Program-made: the position numbers and the translations under genes
Notes under the pieces: generated by a model
The model's input: the letters and a program-made list of their open reading frames with translations, nothing else
The model's database searches: none
What the model was told of the DNA's origin: nothing
Assembly (NCBI RefSeq): GCF_030123245.1
Contig: NZ_CP126101.1
Coordinates: 3,222,501 to 3,286,500, forward strand
From: Lysinibacillus pakistanensis
GTDB taxonomy: Bacteria; Bacillota; Bacilli; Bacillales_A; Planococcaceae
Reading direction: 5' to 3'
DNA: 64,000 nt
In this document: positions 11,368-20,068 of the stretch, piece after piece
Layout: each line of letters begins with the position of its first letter
How positions within the stretch are numbered: the stretch's first letter is position 1

Positions 11368-11394
11368 TAAACTTAGGAATAAGGAGGGACATGC

Positions 11395-11631
11395 ATGGCT
11401 CGTTTAGCTGCATTTATTGTAATGCTTATTCCAGGTCTTATGGCTGCAGGTGGCATTAAATTCATGCGTGATACATTATTTGGTAAACTTATTGCACCTT
11501 TCCCGTTTTTATGGTTACAGTTCGTTGTGGGCGTCATTCTCTTTGTAATAGGATTTGGCTTTTTTGCAGGCTTTTTACTCCACCGCGATCGAAAAAATGG
11601 AAAAGTTGCTCCGCGCTTTCAAAAAAAATAA
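11395..11631 (+). CDS. yqzF: DUF2627 small membrane protein
   Basis: 78 residues with two hydrophobic segments (about 4-22 and 36-60) and a basic C-terminal tail. It resembles the DUF2627 family (YqzF), which in B. subtilis also sits between the bkd genes and the glycerophosphodiesterase gene. Ribosome site AAGGAGG is seven bases before the ATG. Function unknown. It reads against its neighbours and ends in a bidirectional terminator. Confidence 0.8.
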   Translation: MARLAAFIVMLIPGLMAAGGIKFMRDTLFGKLIAPFPFLWLQFVVGVILFVIGFGFFAGFLLHRDRKNGKVAPRFQKK

Positions 11632-11678
11632 AAATAGCTATCCATCTAAGTCATTTGACTTACTGGATAGCTATTTTT
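11630..11678. terminator. bidirectional terminator
   Basis: Fifteen-base-pair perfect stem AAAAATAGCTATCCA / TGGATAGCTATTTTT between two convergent genes. The A/T ends supply T runs for both strands, and the stem includes the stop codon of the glycerophosphodiesterase gene. Confidence 0.9.
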
Positions 11679-12405
11679 ATTGACGGTGCTGCTTCGCAAT
11701 TACTTTATCAGGATAATCAGTAATCCAACCAATTACTGATGGATGTGGGTTTGTCAAAAAAGCCTCATTACCATCAATCGCATAAAAACGACATGCTTTA
11801 TCACTTGCTACACATGCCTCTAAAAATCTTGGTTTATAATACCTTTTATGCATATGCACGCTGTCAATCGCTTTATAATCACTGAGCAAATCCCATTTTA
11901 ATTTTTTAGTTGCAATAAGGGCTGTTTCAACATCAGATCTATATTGCTTCACGATTTCTAACAGCTCATAGTGAAACGATGAAAAATGACTGCCAACAGG
12001 CAAAATAAGTTTATGAAGCATTTGAATAAGTGCATTTTTATTATCAAGGATGGTTGATTTTAATTCAATATTAAGGGGTAGCTGATGGGAATTTGCCCAT
12101 GCTAAAACGGCATCTAATGTTGGAATTTTGTACGAAGAAAAAAAACGTCTCCAGGGCTTTCCAAGCTTAAAGCTAAGAAGCTCCTCTACTGTACACTCAT
12201 TCACAAGCTTATTGATGCCAACTAATCTTGATAGTTGTGGATCATGATAGACAACTGGAATTCCTTCCTTTGACAATTGGATATCCAATTCAATGCCATC
12301 TGCACCTAGCTCCAATGCCTTCTCAAAAGCCCTGAAGCTATTTTCAAGTGCATAAGCTGACGCTCCTCGATGTGCAAACACAGGAATGGACGATTGGCTA
12401 GACAT
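11677..12405 (-). CDS. yqiK: glycerophosphodiester phosphodiesterase
   Basis: 242 residues of the GDPD TIM-barrel family. The N-terminal HRGASAYALENS carries the first catalytic His; GADGIELDIQLSKEGIPVVYHD carries the metal ligands Glu/Asp and the second His (split here as GADGIELDIQ and VVYHD). C-terminal ITDYPD is also typical. It hydrolyses glycerophosphodiesters to glycerol-3-phosphate and an alcohol. No signal peptide is seen, so it is probably cytoplasmic. It overlaps the end of the DUF342 gene by eight bases and is probably co-transcribed with it. Confidence 0.92.
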   Translation of the reverse strand: MSSQSSIPVFAHRGASAYALENSFRAFEKALELGADGIELDIQLSKEGIPVVYHDPQLSRLVGINKLVNECTVEELLSFKLGKPWRRFFSSYKIPTLDAVLAWANSHQLPLNIELKSTILDNKNALIQMLHKLILPVGSHFSSFHYELLEIVKQYRSDVETALIATKKLKWDLLSDYKAIDSVHMHKRYYKPRFLEACVASDKACRFYAIDGNEAFLTNPHPSVIGWITDYPDKVIAKQHRQ

Positions 12406-13969
12406 TTAACTCACCAAATTCAAGGAGAAATTTACCATTGGTCATTTTACTTAATAGGGATGATTTTTTGCCAATCTGAATATATGTGCCTGGATGCGCT
12501 TCTTTTGTCACAGTAATTTCCTCTTTACCTGCATGGCGCATTTCATCCATCATTAGTTTCACCTCACGGTCAATTGTCACTGCTTCGGCCTTCAATTTCG
12601 TTAAGACCTGCTTCGTTTCCTCAAATGTAGCCACTTGCTCCTTCGTCATTTGATTAAGGATTGGTAATAAGCTTTTAATTTTTCCCTCTTGTATTGAAAT
12701 ATCTGATTGTAGTTGCTTTAAGTGCGTTGCCTTCTCTTGCATAAGCGAATAGCTTTCTCTTTTATTGACACTTTCAATGATTAAATCCGTTCGACGCTCT
12801 AAACGGTTTCCAGATATAGCCGTGACAATTGTATTTTTCGCTACTGCGCGACCCCCAATAATTTTACCTTTTCGTTCGTCCACAAAGATAGAATGTGCAG
12901 TGAGCTGTGATCCTAATGCATAAAAGCCTATATGAATACTATCAGCTGCGACTAAATTTGCTTCATTAACATGCTTGACGAAAATATTGCCGCCTGCCTC
13001 CACCAATGTTGAACCAAGCCCAAAAATGCCACCGCGAATATAGACATCACCCTCAATAGATTTTATAAGCTTGGCGCCACTTACACCTTCGGCACCCTCA
13101 ATTGAAATGTCTCCAGTAGCAATAACCGTATAGCCAGAAGTGACCGTTCCTTTTATACTTAATGAGCCATTAAATTCAAGGTTTCCTGTTTCAACACCAA
13201 CATCACCATGAATAGGCAAATGTCGATTTACACCAATCATGCCCTTGACATCATCTAATACGCCTGCAATTTTGGAGCGGATAACAATTTTCCCATTCTC
13301 CTCCACTTCATAGGCAGATTTTTTATCGTATTTAATGGGAAAATCACGACCTGGTGCAGCAGCAATCGTATCACCTAGCACATTTTTCCCTGCTTTCCCT
13401 AAAGTTGCAGGTATTTTTTCGCCAAGCCATGACCCTTCAGAAATTTCAGAGATAAAGTTCATATCATAATAATCAGCTTTTCCATCTTCGCGAATCACTG
13501 GCTTTCTCTCTGGTTTAGGTAAGTATGTAATTTGTGCATCTGTTCCTGCTACAGGTGGCGTTCCTTGAGCAATTAAAAATGCTTTTCCTGGTTCAATTTT
13601 CGAAATATCAAAATCCAAAATTCCATTTACAATTCCTTCATCTTCAAGCGTTTCTAAAATTTGTTGCGACAATTTTTCTTTATTTTTTTGAATATAATCA
13701 TGTGTTTCATAGATAAATATAGAGGCAGACATTTTATCTCGTGCAATTTCCGCTTCCACATTCGGAAGCCAACGTCCGATTTCAACAGGATTTATACTTT
13801 CAGTCGCTAATACATTTTTTAATATTGAAAAATTAGACAACTTTAGGCGGGGATGACTGCGTAAAATACTATCAAATTCTTTTAATGGAAAACCAGCGCT
13901 GAAAGTTACCATATATACTTTGCCATTTTCTTCTGATATTTCGAAGTTATCATTCCGAACTAGAATCAA
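12398..13969 (-). CDS. DUF342 (FapA-like) beta-helix protein
   Basis: 523 residues. Residues about 150-370 resemble the FapA/DUF342 polymer-like fold, with repeated short strands such as GDVYIRGGIFG and GGNIFVKHV. Residues about 370-460 look like a coiled coil. The start is TTG with a strong GGAGGAGG site a few bases upstream. The family has been linked to cell-surface or flagellar assembly, but the exact role is unknown. Before the element inserted, it would have been the first gene downstream of spo0A. Confidence 0.8.
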   Translation of the reverse strand: MILVRNDNFEISEENGKVYMVTFSAGFPLKEFDSILRSHPRLKLSNFSILKNVLATESINPVEIGRWLPNVEAEIARDKMSASIFIYETHDYIQKNKEKLSQQILETLEDEGIVNGILDFDISKIEPGKAFLIAQGTPPVAGTDAQITYLPKPERKPVIREDGKADYYDMNFISEISEGSWLGEKIPATLGKAGKNVLGDTIAAAPGRDFPIKYDKKSAYEVEENGKIVIRSKIAGVLDDVKGMIGVNRHLPIHGDVGVETGNLEFNGSLSIKGTVTSGYTVIATGDISIEGAEGVSGAKLIKSIEGDVYIRGGIFGLGSTLVEAGGNIFVKHVNEANLVAADSIHIGFYALGSQLTAHSIFVDERKGKIIGGRAVAKNTIVTAISGNRLERRTDLIIESVNKRESYSLMQEKATHLKQLQSDISIQEGKIKSLLPILNQMTKEQVATFEETKQVLTKLKAEAVTIDREVKLMMDEMRHAGKEEITVTKEAHPGTYIQIGKKSSLLSKMTNGKFLLEFGELNV

Positions 13970-14404
13970 GCTACCTCCTCCTTCCCTCTATCTGTAAGTA
14001 TATACAATCTATTTACATTTGTTTAGAGACAATTGTCACTACTCAGAAAGAAAATACCCATACTTTATCAGTAAGACATTCTACCATATTTTATATTTTT
14101 CCTATCATTTTTAGCTGTTATTTACTACTAAAAGGAAATATTTAACTTAATGTATGCTATTCAGTTATCATAATTGTATAAAATAACTGCAAGTAATCAT
14201 GTTATTTACTAAATCATTCATTAATTTATCATATAGATACTGTTTTTGTCACAAATTATACAAAAATGCATTAGGCCTTCCTAACTAAATTAAAAAAATA
14301 CGCCTCATAAACAGCTTGAAGACTGCTTACATAGGCGCTTTGAATTTATATATAGGTTATAAATAATGGCTACTGGTCATTCTCCTTTAACATATGATTG
14401 TTTT
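13970..14404. other. AT-rich gap that was the original spo0A downstream region
   Basis: 435 bases without a gene. It contains the palindrome GACAATTGTC (14028-14037), AT-rich DNA likely to hold the DUF342 promoter, and the original spo0A terminator at 14293-14336. The block CTGGTCATTCTCC near 14371 has a diverged counterpart inside the right end of the element. Confidence 0.6.
14293..14336 (-). terminator. original spo0A terminator, now separated from spo0A
   Basis: Minus-strand hairpin GCGCCT ... TAAGCAG ... CTGTTTA ... AGGCGT followed by ATTTTTTT. The same architecture and flanking bases recur at 30331-30379 behind the intact spo0A gene, which shows that this one ended the spo0A message before the element inserted. 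Confidence 0.75.
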
Positions 14405-14561
14405 TTTAGCTCGCCATCATATCAATGCGAATCTTATCCGCAATCATGGCGATAAATTCACTATTTGTCGGCTTCGATTTTAAGTGATGAACGGTATAGC
14501 CAAACATTGACGAAATCGATTCATAATTTCCTCGATTCCACGCTACCTCAATGGCATGGCG
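14405..14561. repeat. 157-bp direct repeat, left copy (attachment-site duplication)
   Basis: By direct comparison these 157 bases are identical to 30468-30624, the last 51 codons of spo0A plus its stop. Flanking bases diverge abruptly at both ends. The two copies bound a 16,063-bp unit with an integrase gene at one end, the classical picture of site-specific integration into a gene 3' end. Confidence 0.95.
14406..14561 (-). pseudogene. displaced 3' fragment of spo0A
   Basis: Encodes the last 51 residues of Spo0A ([14 protein letters not shown] ... DMMAS). It fuses in frame to a 14-residue element-derived leader starting [14 protein letters not shown] at 14600. The fragment has lost the receiver domain and the DNA-recognition helix, so a DNA-binding product is unlikely. 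It is the remnant left when the element rebuilt spo0A at its other end. Confidence 0.85.
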
Positions 14562-14564
14562 TTT

Positions 14565-14603
14565 TAGATAACTTTTATATAGCGAAAGTTTACCGGTCAT
14601 TCT
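14565..14603. promoter_or_regulatory. left-end candidate recombinase arm site
   Basis: Immediately inside the left repeat, a 22-base block (14565-14586) is the reverse complement of 30387-30408 at 20 of 22 positions. Next to it, TTTACCGGTCATTCT (14589-14603) is repeated exactly at 30416-30430. Such paired motifs at both ends fit binding sites for an integrase or excisionase. Confidence 0.55.
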
Positions 14604-14679
14604 ACCGGAAGCCTTCTCAGTTTTACACGACTCATATTTACCGATTATTTTACGCTAACACTCTACGGTTGTAAACCAA

Positions 14680-14934
14680 TTACTTACGATTTAAATACTC
14701 ATATTTACCTAACGCCTTGAATAATGCAACTATACCCTTTTTTACTCTTCCTGTTGCCTCAATAGTTCGTAACATTATCATATAAGCTGCGGATTCATCG
14801 AAAGAAAATATAGTGACACCATCGTTCCCAAACGCAAACCCTTCATCAATAAGTCTAATTTCCTGTAAATGTTCGTAAATCCTAGAAATAGAATAACCCG
14901 AAAATGAGGACATTTCTTTTACATCCATCTTCAA
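14680..14934 (-). CDS. small winged-helix-like DNA-binding protein, candidate excisionase
   Basis: 84 residues (from TTG at 14934, or 82 from the ATG two codons later) with AAAGGAG upstream. The N-terminal half, SFSGYSISRIYEHLQEIRL, looks like a MerR-like or excisionase-like helix-turn-helix. It is the gene closest to the left end and would lie next to the integrase in a circular form. The palindrome ACCGGT (14955-14960) sits just upstream and also appears at both element ends, which fits a protein that binds the ends and its own promoter. The function is an inference. Confidence 0.45.
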   Translation of the reverse strand: MKMDVKEMSSFSGYSISRIYEHLQEIRLIDEGFAFGNDGVTIFSFDESAAYMIMLRTIEATGRVKKGIVALFKALGKYEYLNRK

Positions 14935-15279
14935 TTTAACTCCTTTGATCTATTACCGGTAAATATTATTTTTTGCGCTGAAAAAAACTATACATTTCCC
15001 GTGGATAAATTGCAACCCCTAATTTCCACTCAAACCCTTGATATGACTGCGTTAGAAGTGCGTCACTCATGTTTTGAATATAACCATAAATCCTATTGCG
15101 TCAGTTTTTCGTTAAAACTTATTTATATAGGAAGAAACACGATTTAAATTTTTACCCTGAGGAATAAAAAATATTACGGAGAAGTCGCAAGGAGCAGATG
15201 AGCAGATTCCAGCGAACGGGCTTTGGGGACAAAAAAAGAACGACCAACAAACGAATTGAATCGCTGTTGATCGCGTTTA
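14935..15279. other. gap with ACCGGT palindrome and a terminator
   Basis: No gene seen. It holds the ACCGGT palindrome at 14955-14960 just upstream of the small DNA-binding gene, and the terminator of the second recombinase at 15231-15273. Confidence 0.5.
15231..15273 (-). terminator. terminator after the 194-aa recombinase
   Basis: Minus-strand stem CGATCAACA / TGTTGGTCG (nine pairs, one G-T) followed by TTCTTTTTTT. Confidence 0.8.
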
Positions 15280-15864
15280 TTAAAAGAATGAAACGTTTTT
15301 AATGCTTTGTTTAATTCGTTCGTCAGTCATTCCGATGTAACGAAGCGTTGTCTTTTGCGAACTATGATTAAAGATTTCCATTAGCGTTGCTATGTCGTTA
15401 GTGGCGTTGTAATAAGTGTACCCGAATGTTTTGCGCATAGTGTGAGAACCAACCGAATGATTGCCGATTTGATCGCCAGCATCAGTTATAATGCGGTAAG
15501 CTTGCGTCGTGCTGATATGTCCGTCGCCCTTGCGTGATGGGAATATGTACGTTGTTCCTGGCTGCAATGTATCGATATAGTCTGCGATAGCTACCATTAG
15601 CTGATCGAGGTGGACAGTGCGTTCCTTCTTCGTCTTACCTTCCCGTATCTTAAACGATGACTTACCCTTTACTTGTTCGACTCTAAGCGCAACTAAGTCT
15701 CCGCAGCGTAAGCCGGTAGATATGCCGAGCTTGAATAGTAGCTGATTGCGAAGTCCGTATTCCTTCGACATGCCTAAAGCTTCTAACATCTCGCTTATTT
15801 CTTCTTTCGATTTTAACGGCTGCACATCGATTAACATGCCTTTTTTCTCGTTATGATTAGCCAT
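15280..15864 (-). CDS. short tyrosine recombinase (phage integrase family)
   Basis: 194 residues, only the catalytic domain plus a short N-terminal arm. The active-site set is visible: Arg in TGLRCGD, Lys in GKTKKERT, HTMRKTFG (H-x-x-R), NHSS and the nucleophile Tyr in TLRYIG. It lacks the N-terminal core-binding domain of the 323-residue integrase at the other end of the element. Short recombinases of this kind occur in Bacillus prophages; the substrate here is unknown. Two similar sequence blocks with inverted ends lie directly upstream (15880-15996) and may be its sites. Confidence 0.85.
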   Translation of the reverse strand: MANHNEKKGMLIDVQPLKSKEEISEMLEALGMSKEYGLRNQLLFKLGISTGLRCGDLVALRVEQVKGKSSFKIREGKTKKERTVHLDQLMVAIADYIDTLQPGTTYIFPSRKGDGHISTTQAYRIITDAGDQIGNHSVGSHTMRKTFGYTYYNATNDIATLMEIFNHSSQKTTLRYIGMTDERIKQSIKNVSFF

Positions 15865-15879
15865 AATTCCGCCCCTTTT

Positions 15880-15996
15880 GAATGTATCCTTTTATTCGTT
15901 ATATCTAAAATAGCATACATTCGTTAGATACGCAATTATTAAACGGCTATTTAACAACGTTTTATATGTATCCTTTTCATTAAAAGCATACATTCG
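15880..15996. repeat. two imperfect repeats upstream of the short recombinase
   Basis: Both blocks begin with TGTATCCTTTT and end with AGCATACATTCGT. Copy 1 (15880-15923) has outer inverted ends GAATGTA / TACATTC; copy 2 (15966-15996) has TGTA / TACA. Paired, inverted-ended blocks beside a tyrosine recombinase suggest recombinase or autoregulation sites. There is no convincing gene in 15865-16242. Confidence 0.5.
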
Positions 15997-16183
15997 TAAG
16001 GTTGCCGACTGCCTACCTTTTGCATTAATGATATAGTGCGTCGAAACCGCGTCATATCGAACCGTGGAGATTTCAGACACCCATGCACGTCAGCCCTGTG
16101 TGCCCGATGATTTCGGTATAAAACGGCATTATTACGATTTAAGAACCGCGTCAACTTTACGTCATCTATCCGATAATAGACAT

Positions 16184-16215
16184 AAAAAAAGACGGACACA
16201 CCCGAAGGCATACCC
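16184..16215 (-). terminator. terminator after the small-terminase-like gene
   Basis: Minus-strand hairpin GGGTATGCC-TTCG-GGTGTGTCC (nine pairs, four wobble) followed by GTCTTTTTTT. Confidence 0.6.
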
Positions 16216-16242
16216 GATATTTGTTGCGTTAGTTTTGCGTCA

Positions 16243-16680
16243 TTACATTGATTGGCGTAGTCGTTCAATATCCGCCTTGACCTTGTCGACATCCAATGTA
16301 TCAGCAAGCGACTGTTCATGCGTTACTACTTCTCGCTTATCAACTAATTTACCGTTGATCTTATAGAATAGTTCTAGCGCTTTAATCGCTGCCATTCCGT
16401 TGTTACTCGTTCCTTGAATCAGGCGGACTAACTGTGCGTCAGCCAGTGAACGGTAGCTATCCAATTTTGTATCGCTAATAGCAGCCATATACTGAACAAA
16501 CGCCGGCTCTTTACGCCACTCATACAAAGTACGAATCCCGATTCCTAGTTCGCCAGCGATTGATTCATACGTTGCCTTCTCGCCTTTTGGCGCATATTCT
16601 CGTTCTAATAATAATTCCGCCGCTGTCATTTTAGCAGGCGTTAGCTTCGCCTTTAATCCGTCTAGTGTAAGTTTTGCCAT
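16243..16680 (-). CDS. small-terminase-like helix-turn-helix protein (phBC6A51 type)
   Basis: 145 residues. The N-terminal part has a helix-turn-helix, YESIAGELGIGIRTLYEWRK, preceded by a basic segment, which resembles the phBC6A51-type HTH found in small terminase subunits of Bacillus phages. A helical C-terminal part follows. It would recognise element or phage DNA for packaging, but no large terminase is encoded nearby, so it may act with a helper phage or be a regulator. The gene overlaps the preceding 171-residue gene by 19 bases. Confidence 0.6.
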   Translation of the reverse strand: MAKLTLDGLKAKLTPAKMTAAELLLEREYAPKGEKATYESIAGELGIGIRTLYEWRKEPAFVQYMAAISDTKLDSYRSLADAQLVRLIQGTSNNGMAAIKALELFYKINGKLVDKREVVTHEQSLADTLDVDKVKADIERLRQSM

Positions 16681-17177
16681 TGTTTAATCTCCTCCATTTT
16701 CTGCGTTAAATATGCGTCATAATCTCCGGTGTAGTCTAAGCGCTCCATCTCATTCCAATAAGGTTCATACTTATCGGCTACGACACTTGTAATATGGTTT
16801 GCGGCAAATAGCGGTGATCCTTTTTGTCCTGTAGCTTGACCTGTTATTTGACGTAAATAGTATTCCATCATCAAGCAATCGACACTAAGACTAATATCGA
16901 CACAATGTTTAGCCACATCTAACGCCTCAATCCATCCGTTTAACTTTTCAGTTGCCTCTAACACAAGCCATTCGTTTGTCTGTAATAAAATTTCCGCATA
17001 CGACAACAAGAACGCTTTCACATCTTTTTCATATCGCTGATACACCTCGTATGCGAAGTAATCACTAACCTTTTTCAAATCTAATACACAATATCCACGC
17101 TCAATATCTGCAGCATTCTTTTCTTCTTCAAAGCGTTTCAAGTCTGCGCGGATACGCTCAATATCAATCGTTGTCAT
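16662..17177 (-). CDS. unknown phage-like protein
   Basis: 171 residues from the ATG at 17177, which has AAGGAGTG seven bases upstream; an upstream extension to 17213 would place that site inside the coding region. Largely helical and acidic, with no motif I recognise. It sits between the tape-measure gene and the small-terminase-like gene, both on the same strand, and a hairpin between it and the tape-measure gene (about 17203-17243) may separate transcripts. Confidence 0.6.
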   Translation of the reverse strand: MTTIDIERIRADLKRFEEEKNAADIERGYCVLDLKKVSDYFAYEVYQRYEKDVKAFLLSYAEILLQTNEWLVLEATEKLNGWIEALDVAKHCVDISLSVDCLMMEYYLRQITGQATGQKGSPLFAANHITSVVADKYEPYWNEMERLDYTGDYDAYLTQKMEEIKQWQNLH

Positions 17178-17248
17178 TTCATCACTCCTTGTTCGTTTTA
17201 TTAGAAAAGGCAAGCACCGCTATAAAATCCGATACCTGCCTCGTTGTT

Positions 17249-19468
17249 TTATGACGTCACCCCTCGTTTCTCTAGTATTTTCGCTACAAGTGCGTCAGCA
17301 ATACGATTTATATCGGCATCTTCACGCACTGTGATTTGATCCGCAAGTTTTGCTATTGAAATGCTGCCCGAACCGTTTCCTTCCGAATATTCTCGATTCT
17401 CTCGCGCAGTTAAAACGCGTTCACCTTTGTGGAGACGCGCTGAATATCCGTCATAGGGTACGGAATCTAGTCCACTATAATGAGATTTCTTACCGCCTTT
17501 TTTATCGTCGCCAGCACCGATTATATTTCCGACGAAGTTTACGCCCGCGCTGATTCCGTTACTAATCCAGCTCGGCAGCTTAGCGCTAGAGATAAATCCG
17601 ATAAAGTCTTTTACATGTCCGTATGCAGTCGAAACCCATCCGCTTAATGATTCGAACCACCCTTGTACGACTGATAGAGCGTCTGAGAAAGCATCGAACG
17701 CATTCTTAACGCCAGTTAGGATGAAGTCTACTAACGGAGATAAAACGTTATCCCAAGCCCATTTAATTATCGTAGATAAAGCCTCCCAAGCAATTCCTAA
17801 AGCCGTAAGAATTGGTTTTGCGATTGCCCATAACGTCGAGAATAACTGTACTAGGAACGAGATTGCCGGAGCGATTACGTTGTTGAAAACAATCATCGCA
17901 ATATCTCCGATGACCTGTAGGATATTCCAGAATCCACTTAGGTATGGCTCGATAATCGTCCATACATTCGAAATGATGTCGGCGATAGTGGAAAACGCTT
18001 GGGAGAACGTTTCTTTCAGTCGCCCAAAAACGCCTTTGAGTTGACTAAATTTTTCGGTAGCATACGTTCTAAATTCTTCGAACTTCGTTTTAATTGTTTC
18101 GAACGAACCTTCTCCGAAAATTTTATCAAAAACTCCGCCAACGCCACCTGTCTTAAAGGCCTCTGTCAGTTCCGCCATTTTCGACTTGATTCCGTCTACT
18201 ACAGAATTAACTTGTTTGGCAATATCCGGTGGGAATAGCGCATTTATCAACCCACTTGTACCTCCGCCCTTAAATGCGGACCATAGCTCTTTTACTTTGC
18301 TGACGATACCGTCGATAGCTCCACGGAAGGTTTCGCTATTGTCATAAAGCGCTTTGAATCCGATTGCTGCTGCGGCTATTCCTGCAGCAATTAACGAGAC
18401 TGGATTTGCCAACGCAGAAATTGTTCCTACTACAGCTAACGCAGCTACAAACGTACCAATCGCTCCTGCTACGTAAGCTATTTGTGTTCGCCATTTCACG
18501 AAAATATCGTATAAAGCAATCGCTTTGTCTGTAGCTTTAGCAAGCATCCCTCCCAATTTATTACTGATAGATGTCGTATCAAGACCGTCAAACATTTTAT
18601 TTAGTCGCCTTAAAAATTCTCCTAGCTTTGTATTACTTTCCATTCCCATGTTTCTGAAGAACGTTTGTGACTTCTCTTCGAGTTGAGACCACAATCCTTT
18701 TGTCGTATTTCCCATCTTATTAACCATTTCATCTGTAACGCCCATTTTGGTTAATAATTTATCCAAACCGGCCATCTTAGCAGACATGCCGTCCATTTTA
18801 GTGATTTTTTGCAATTCCTTTTTATCTAGTCCGACTGCCTCGTACATTGAAACGTAGTCACCTTGCATAAGCTCTTTTGTTGAGAAAGCCGCCTGTTGAG
18901 TGTCTACGCCTGAAAGCGCCTGTATACGTTCAACTAGTCCCCAAACTTGTTTTAATTCATCAAGGTTCTTACTGATTCCTATGAATGCTTTTGAGTTTGT
19001 CATCATATCCGTACTGTTCAATACCGGACTATCAATTGCAGCCTTCTCAACCATTTGAAGGTACTTTTTTGCTTGCTTATCATCGCCAAACATACCGCTA
19101 ATGGCCATCGCATTTTGCTCGTAGTTTGCTGCAGCCCCAATTGTCAAATTTAGCAATTTAGCAGCACCGTTCGCTCCTACGTATGCGCCAGCTAGCCCTA
19201 TTAATGCGGATTGCATCCCACGTAACGACGCACTAAGTCCGTTTGCACCTACGCGCAATGAAGTAACTCGAGTTGCAAATCCACCCATACGATTTGATGC
19301 CGAAGAAACTGCACCACCAAAACGGTTGGTTGCCGATTGCGCTCTCGACATACTATCGCCAGTTGTTCTGCTTGCACGGTTCATTTGCTCCATCATCTGA
19401 GTGATTCGTCTAAGACGCGATGTGCCTTGATCACGTACACGAAACACGGCTGTCAAATTTACGGCCAT
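17249..19468 (-). CDS. phage tail tape-measure protein
   Basis: 739 residues from the ATG at 19468, with GGGGGC nine bases upstream inside the preceding gene; a TTG five codons earlier overlaps that gene. The layout is typical of a tape measure: an N-terminal helical region rich in Ser/Arg/Met (1-80), a Gly/Ala-rich hydrophobic core with membrane-like segments (about 330-380 and 520-590), repeated Trp/aromatic blocks, and a C-terminal GYSARLHKGERVLTARENRE segment common in Gram-positive phages. It would set tail length, yet no capsid, portal or tail-tube gene accompanies it. Confidence 0.88.
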   Translation of the reverse strand: MAVNLTAVFRVRDQGTSRLRRITQMMEQMNRASRTTGDSMSRAQSATNRFGGAVSSASNRMGGFATRVTSLRVGANGLSASLRGMQSALIGLAGAYVGANGAAKLLNLTIGAAANYEQNAMAISGMFGDDKQAKKYLQMVEKAAIDSPVLNSTDMMTNSKAFIGISKNLDELKQVWGLVERIQALSGVDTQQAAFSTKELMQGDYVSMYEAVGLDKKELQKITKMDGMSAKMAGLDKLLTKMGVTDEMVNKMGNTTKGLWSQLEEKSQTFFRNMGMESNTKLGEFLRRLNKMFDGLDTTSISNKLGGMLAKATDKAIALYDIFVKWRTQIAYVAGAIGTFVAALAVVGTISALANPVSLIAAGIAAAAIGFKALYDNSETFRGAIDGIVSKVKELWSAFKGGGTSGLINALFPPDIAKQVNSVVDGIKSKMAELTEAFKTGGVGGVFDKIFGEGSFETIKTKFEEFRTYATEKFSQLKGVFGRLKETFSQAFSTIADIISNVWTIIEPYLSGFWNILQVIGDIAMIVFNNVIAPAISFLVQLFSTLWAIAKPILTALGIAWEALSTIIKWAWDNVLSPLVDFILTGVKNAFDAFSDALSVVQGWFESLSGWVSTAYGHVKDFIGFISSAKLPSWISNGISAGVNFVGNIIGAGDDKKGGKKSHYSGLDSVPYDGYSARLHKGERVLTARENREYSEGNGSGSISIAKLADQITVREDADINRIADALVAKILEKRGVTS

Positions 19469-19469
19469 A

Positions 19470-19790
19470 TCAGAAGCCCCCAATACGCTCGGAGACTTTT
19501 ATGATCTCCGCAAAAACATCGTCACTTTGTCTAAGAGCCTGTTTTCTAAATTTCTCTTTATTTGTCCTTAAAAATTTAACTACTAATTCAATTGATTCTT
19601 TAACATCGCTCGATAGCTTAGTTAGTTCAGGATCAACAACTCCATTAAGTTGGAATTTTAATGATTCAAGTTCTCTCATCCTATCTTTGTGACCACCGTT
19701 TGCTCTGAAAAAGTTAGGTGGCAACGAGTTAATTGCGAGTAAGCCCGCATCTTTTATGATTGCTAGTTGTTGTTCGGCAGTTAATTCCAT
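19470..19790 (-). CDS. unknown protein upstream of the tape measure
   Basis: 106 residues, mostly helical (MELTAEQQLAIIKDAG ...), with many Lys/Arg at the C-terminus. It ends TGA-T-ATG, placing the tape-measure start one base after its stop, so the two are translationally coupled. Position alone would fit a tail-assembly chaperone, but I do not recognise the sequence. Confidence 0.6.
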   Translation of the reverse strand: MELTAEQQLAIIKDAGLLAINSLPPNFFRANGGHKDRMRELESLKFQLNGVVDPELTKLSSDVKESIELVVKFLRTNKEKFRKQALRQSDDVFAEIIKVSERIGGF

Positions 19791-19877
19791 CCCTTATATC
19801 CCCCTAGTGGTTTTATGAATAGAAAAAGACACAACGTCGATTAAAACGTCATGCCTTTTGCGTTAATATTGCGGTAT

Positions 19878-20066
19878 TCAGTTTGTCGTTGATTCTTTTT
19901 CTTCATTTGCTTCAACTTGTCGTTTAATTTGTGCATATAGAACTCGATCACTATCTAAACCTGATACGCGAGCCATTTGCATTGCTGCAGAAATGTCTTC
20001 ACGAGTAACTGTTTCAGCCTCTAAAAGTTTTGTTAGTTCTGTACGCACGATATTGTAATTTGTCAT
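19878..20066 (-). CDS. small unknown protein, paralogue of the next gene upstream
   Basis: 62 residues. Its middle, EDISAAMQMARVSGLDSDRV, followed by LYAQIKRQ, clearly matches QDVAIALQVASAIGSLSSRV, followed by LYANVKRA, in the 82-residue protein encoded just upstream. It starts two bases after that gene's stop, using the last codons (AAGGTAGGT) as ribosome site. Function unknown. Confidence 0.6.
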   Translation of the reverse strand: MTNYNIVRTELTKLLEAETVTREDISAAMQMARVSGLDSDRVLYAQIKRQVEANEEKESTTN

Positions 20067-20068
20067 AA

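Noticed and set aside
14406..14600. Functional miniature Spo0A made from the left repeat
   Set aside because: It lacks the receiver domain and the recognition helix, and its leader comes from element end DNA; a relic of integration is the simpler view.
15951..16319. 122-codon minus-strand frame between the short recombinase and the small-terminase-like gene
   Set aside because: It overlaps the 3' part of the better supported 145-residue gene, crosses a terminator, has no ribosome site and an odd Arg/Cys-rich composition.
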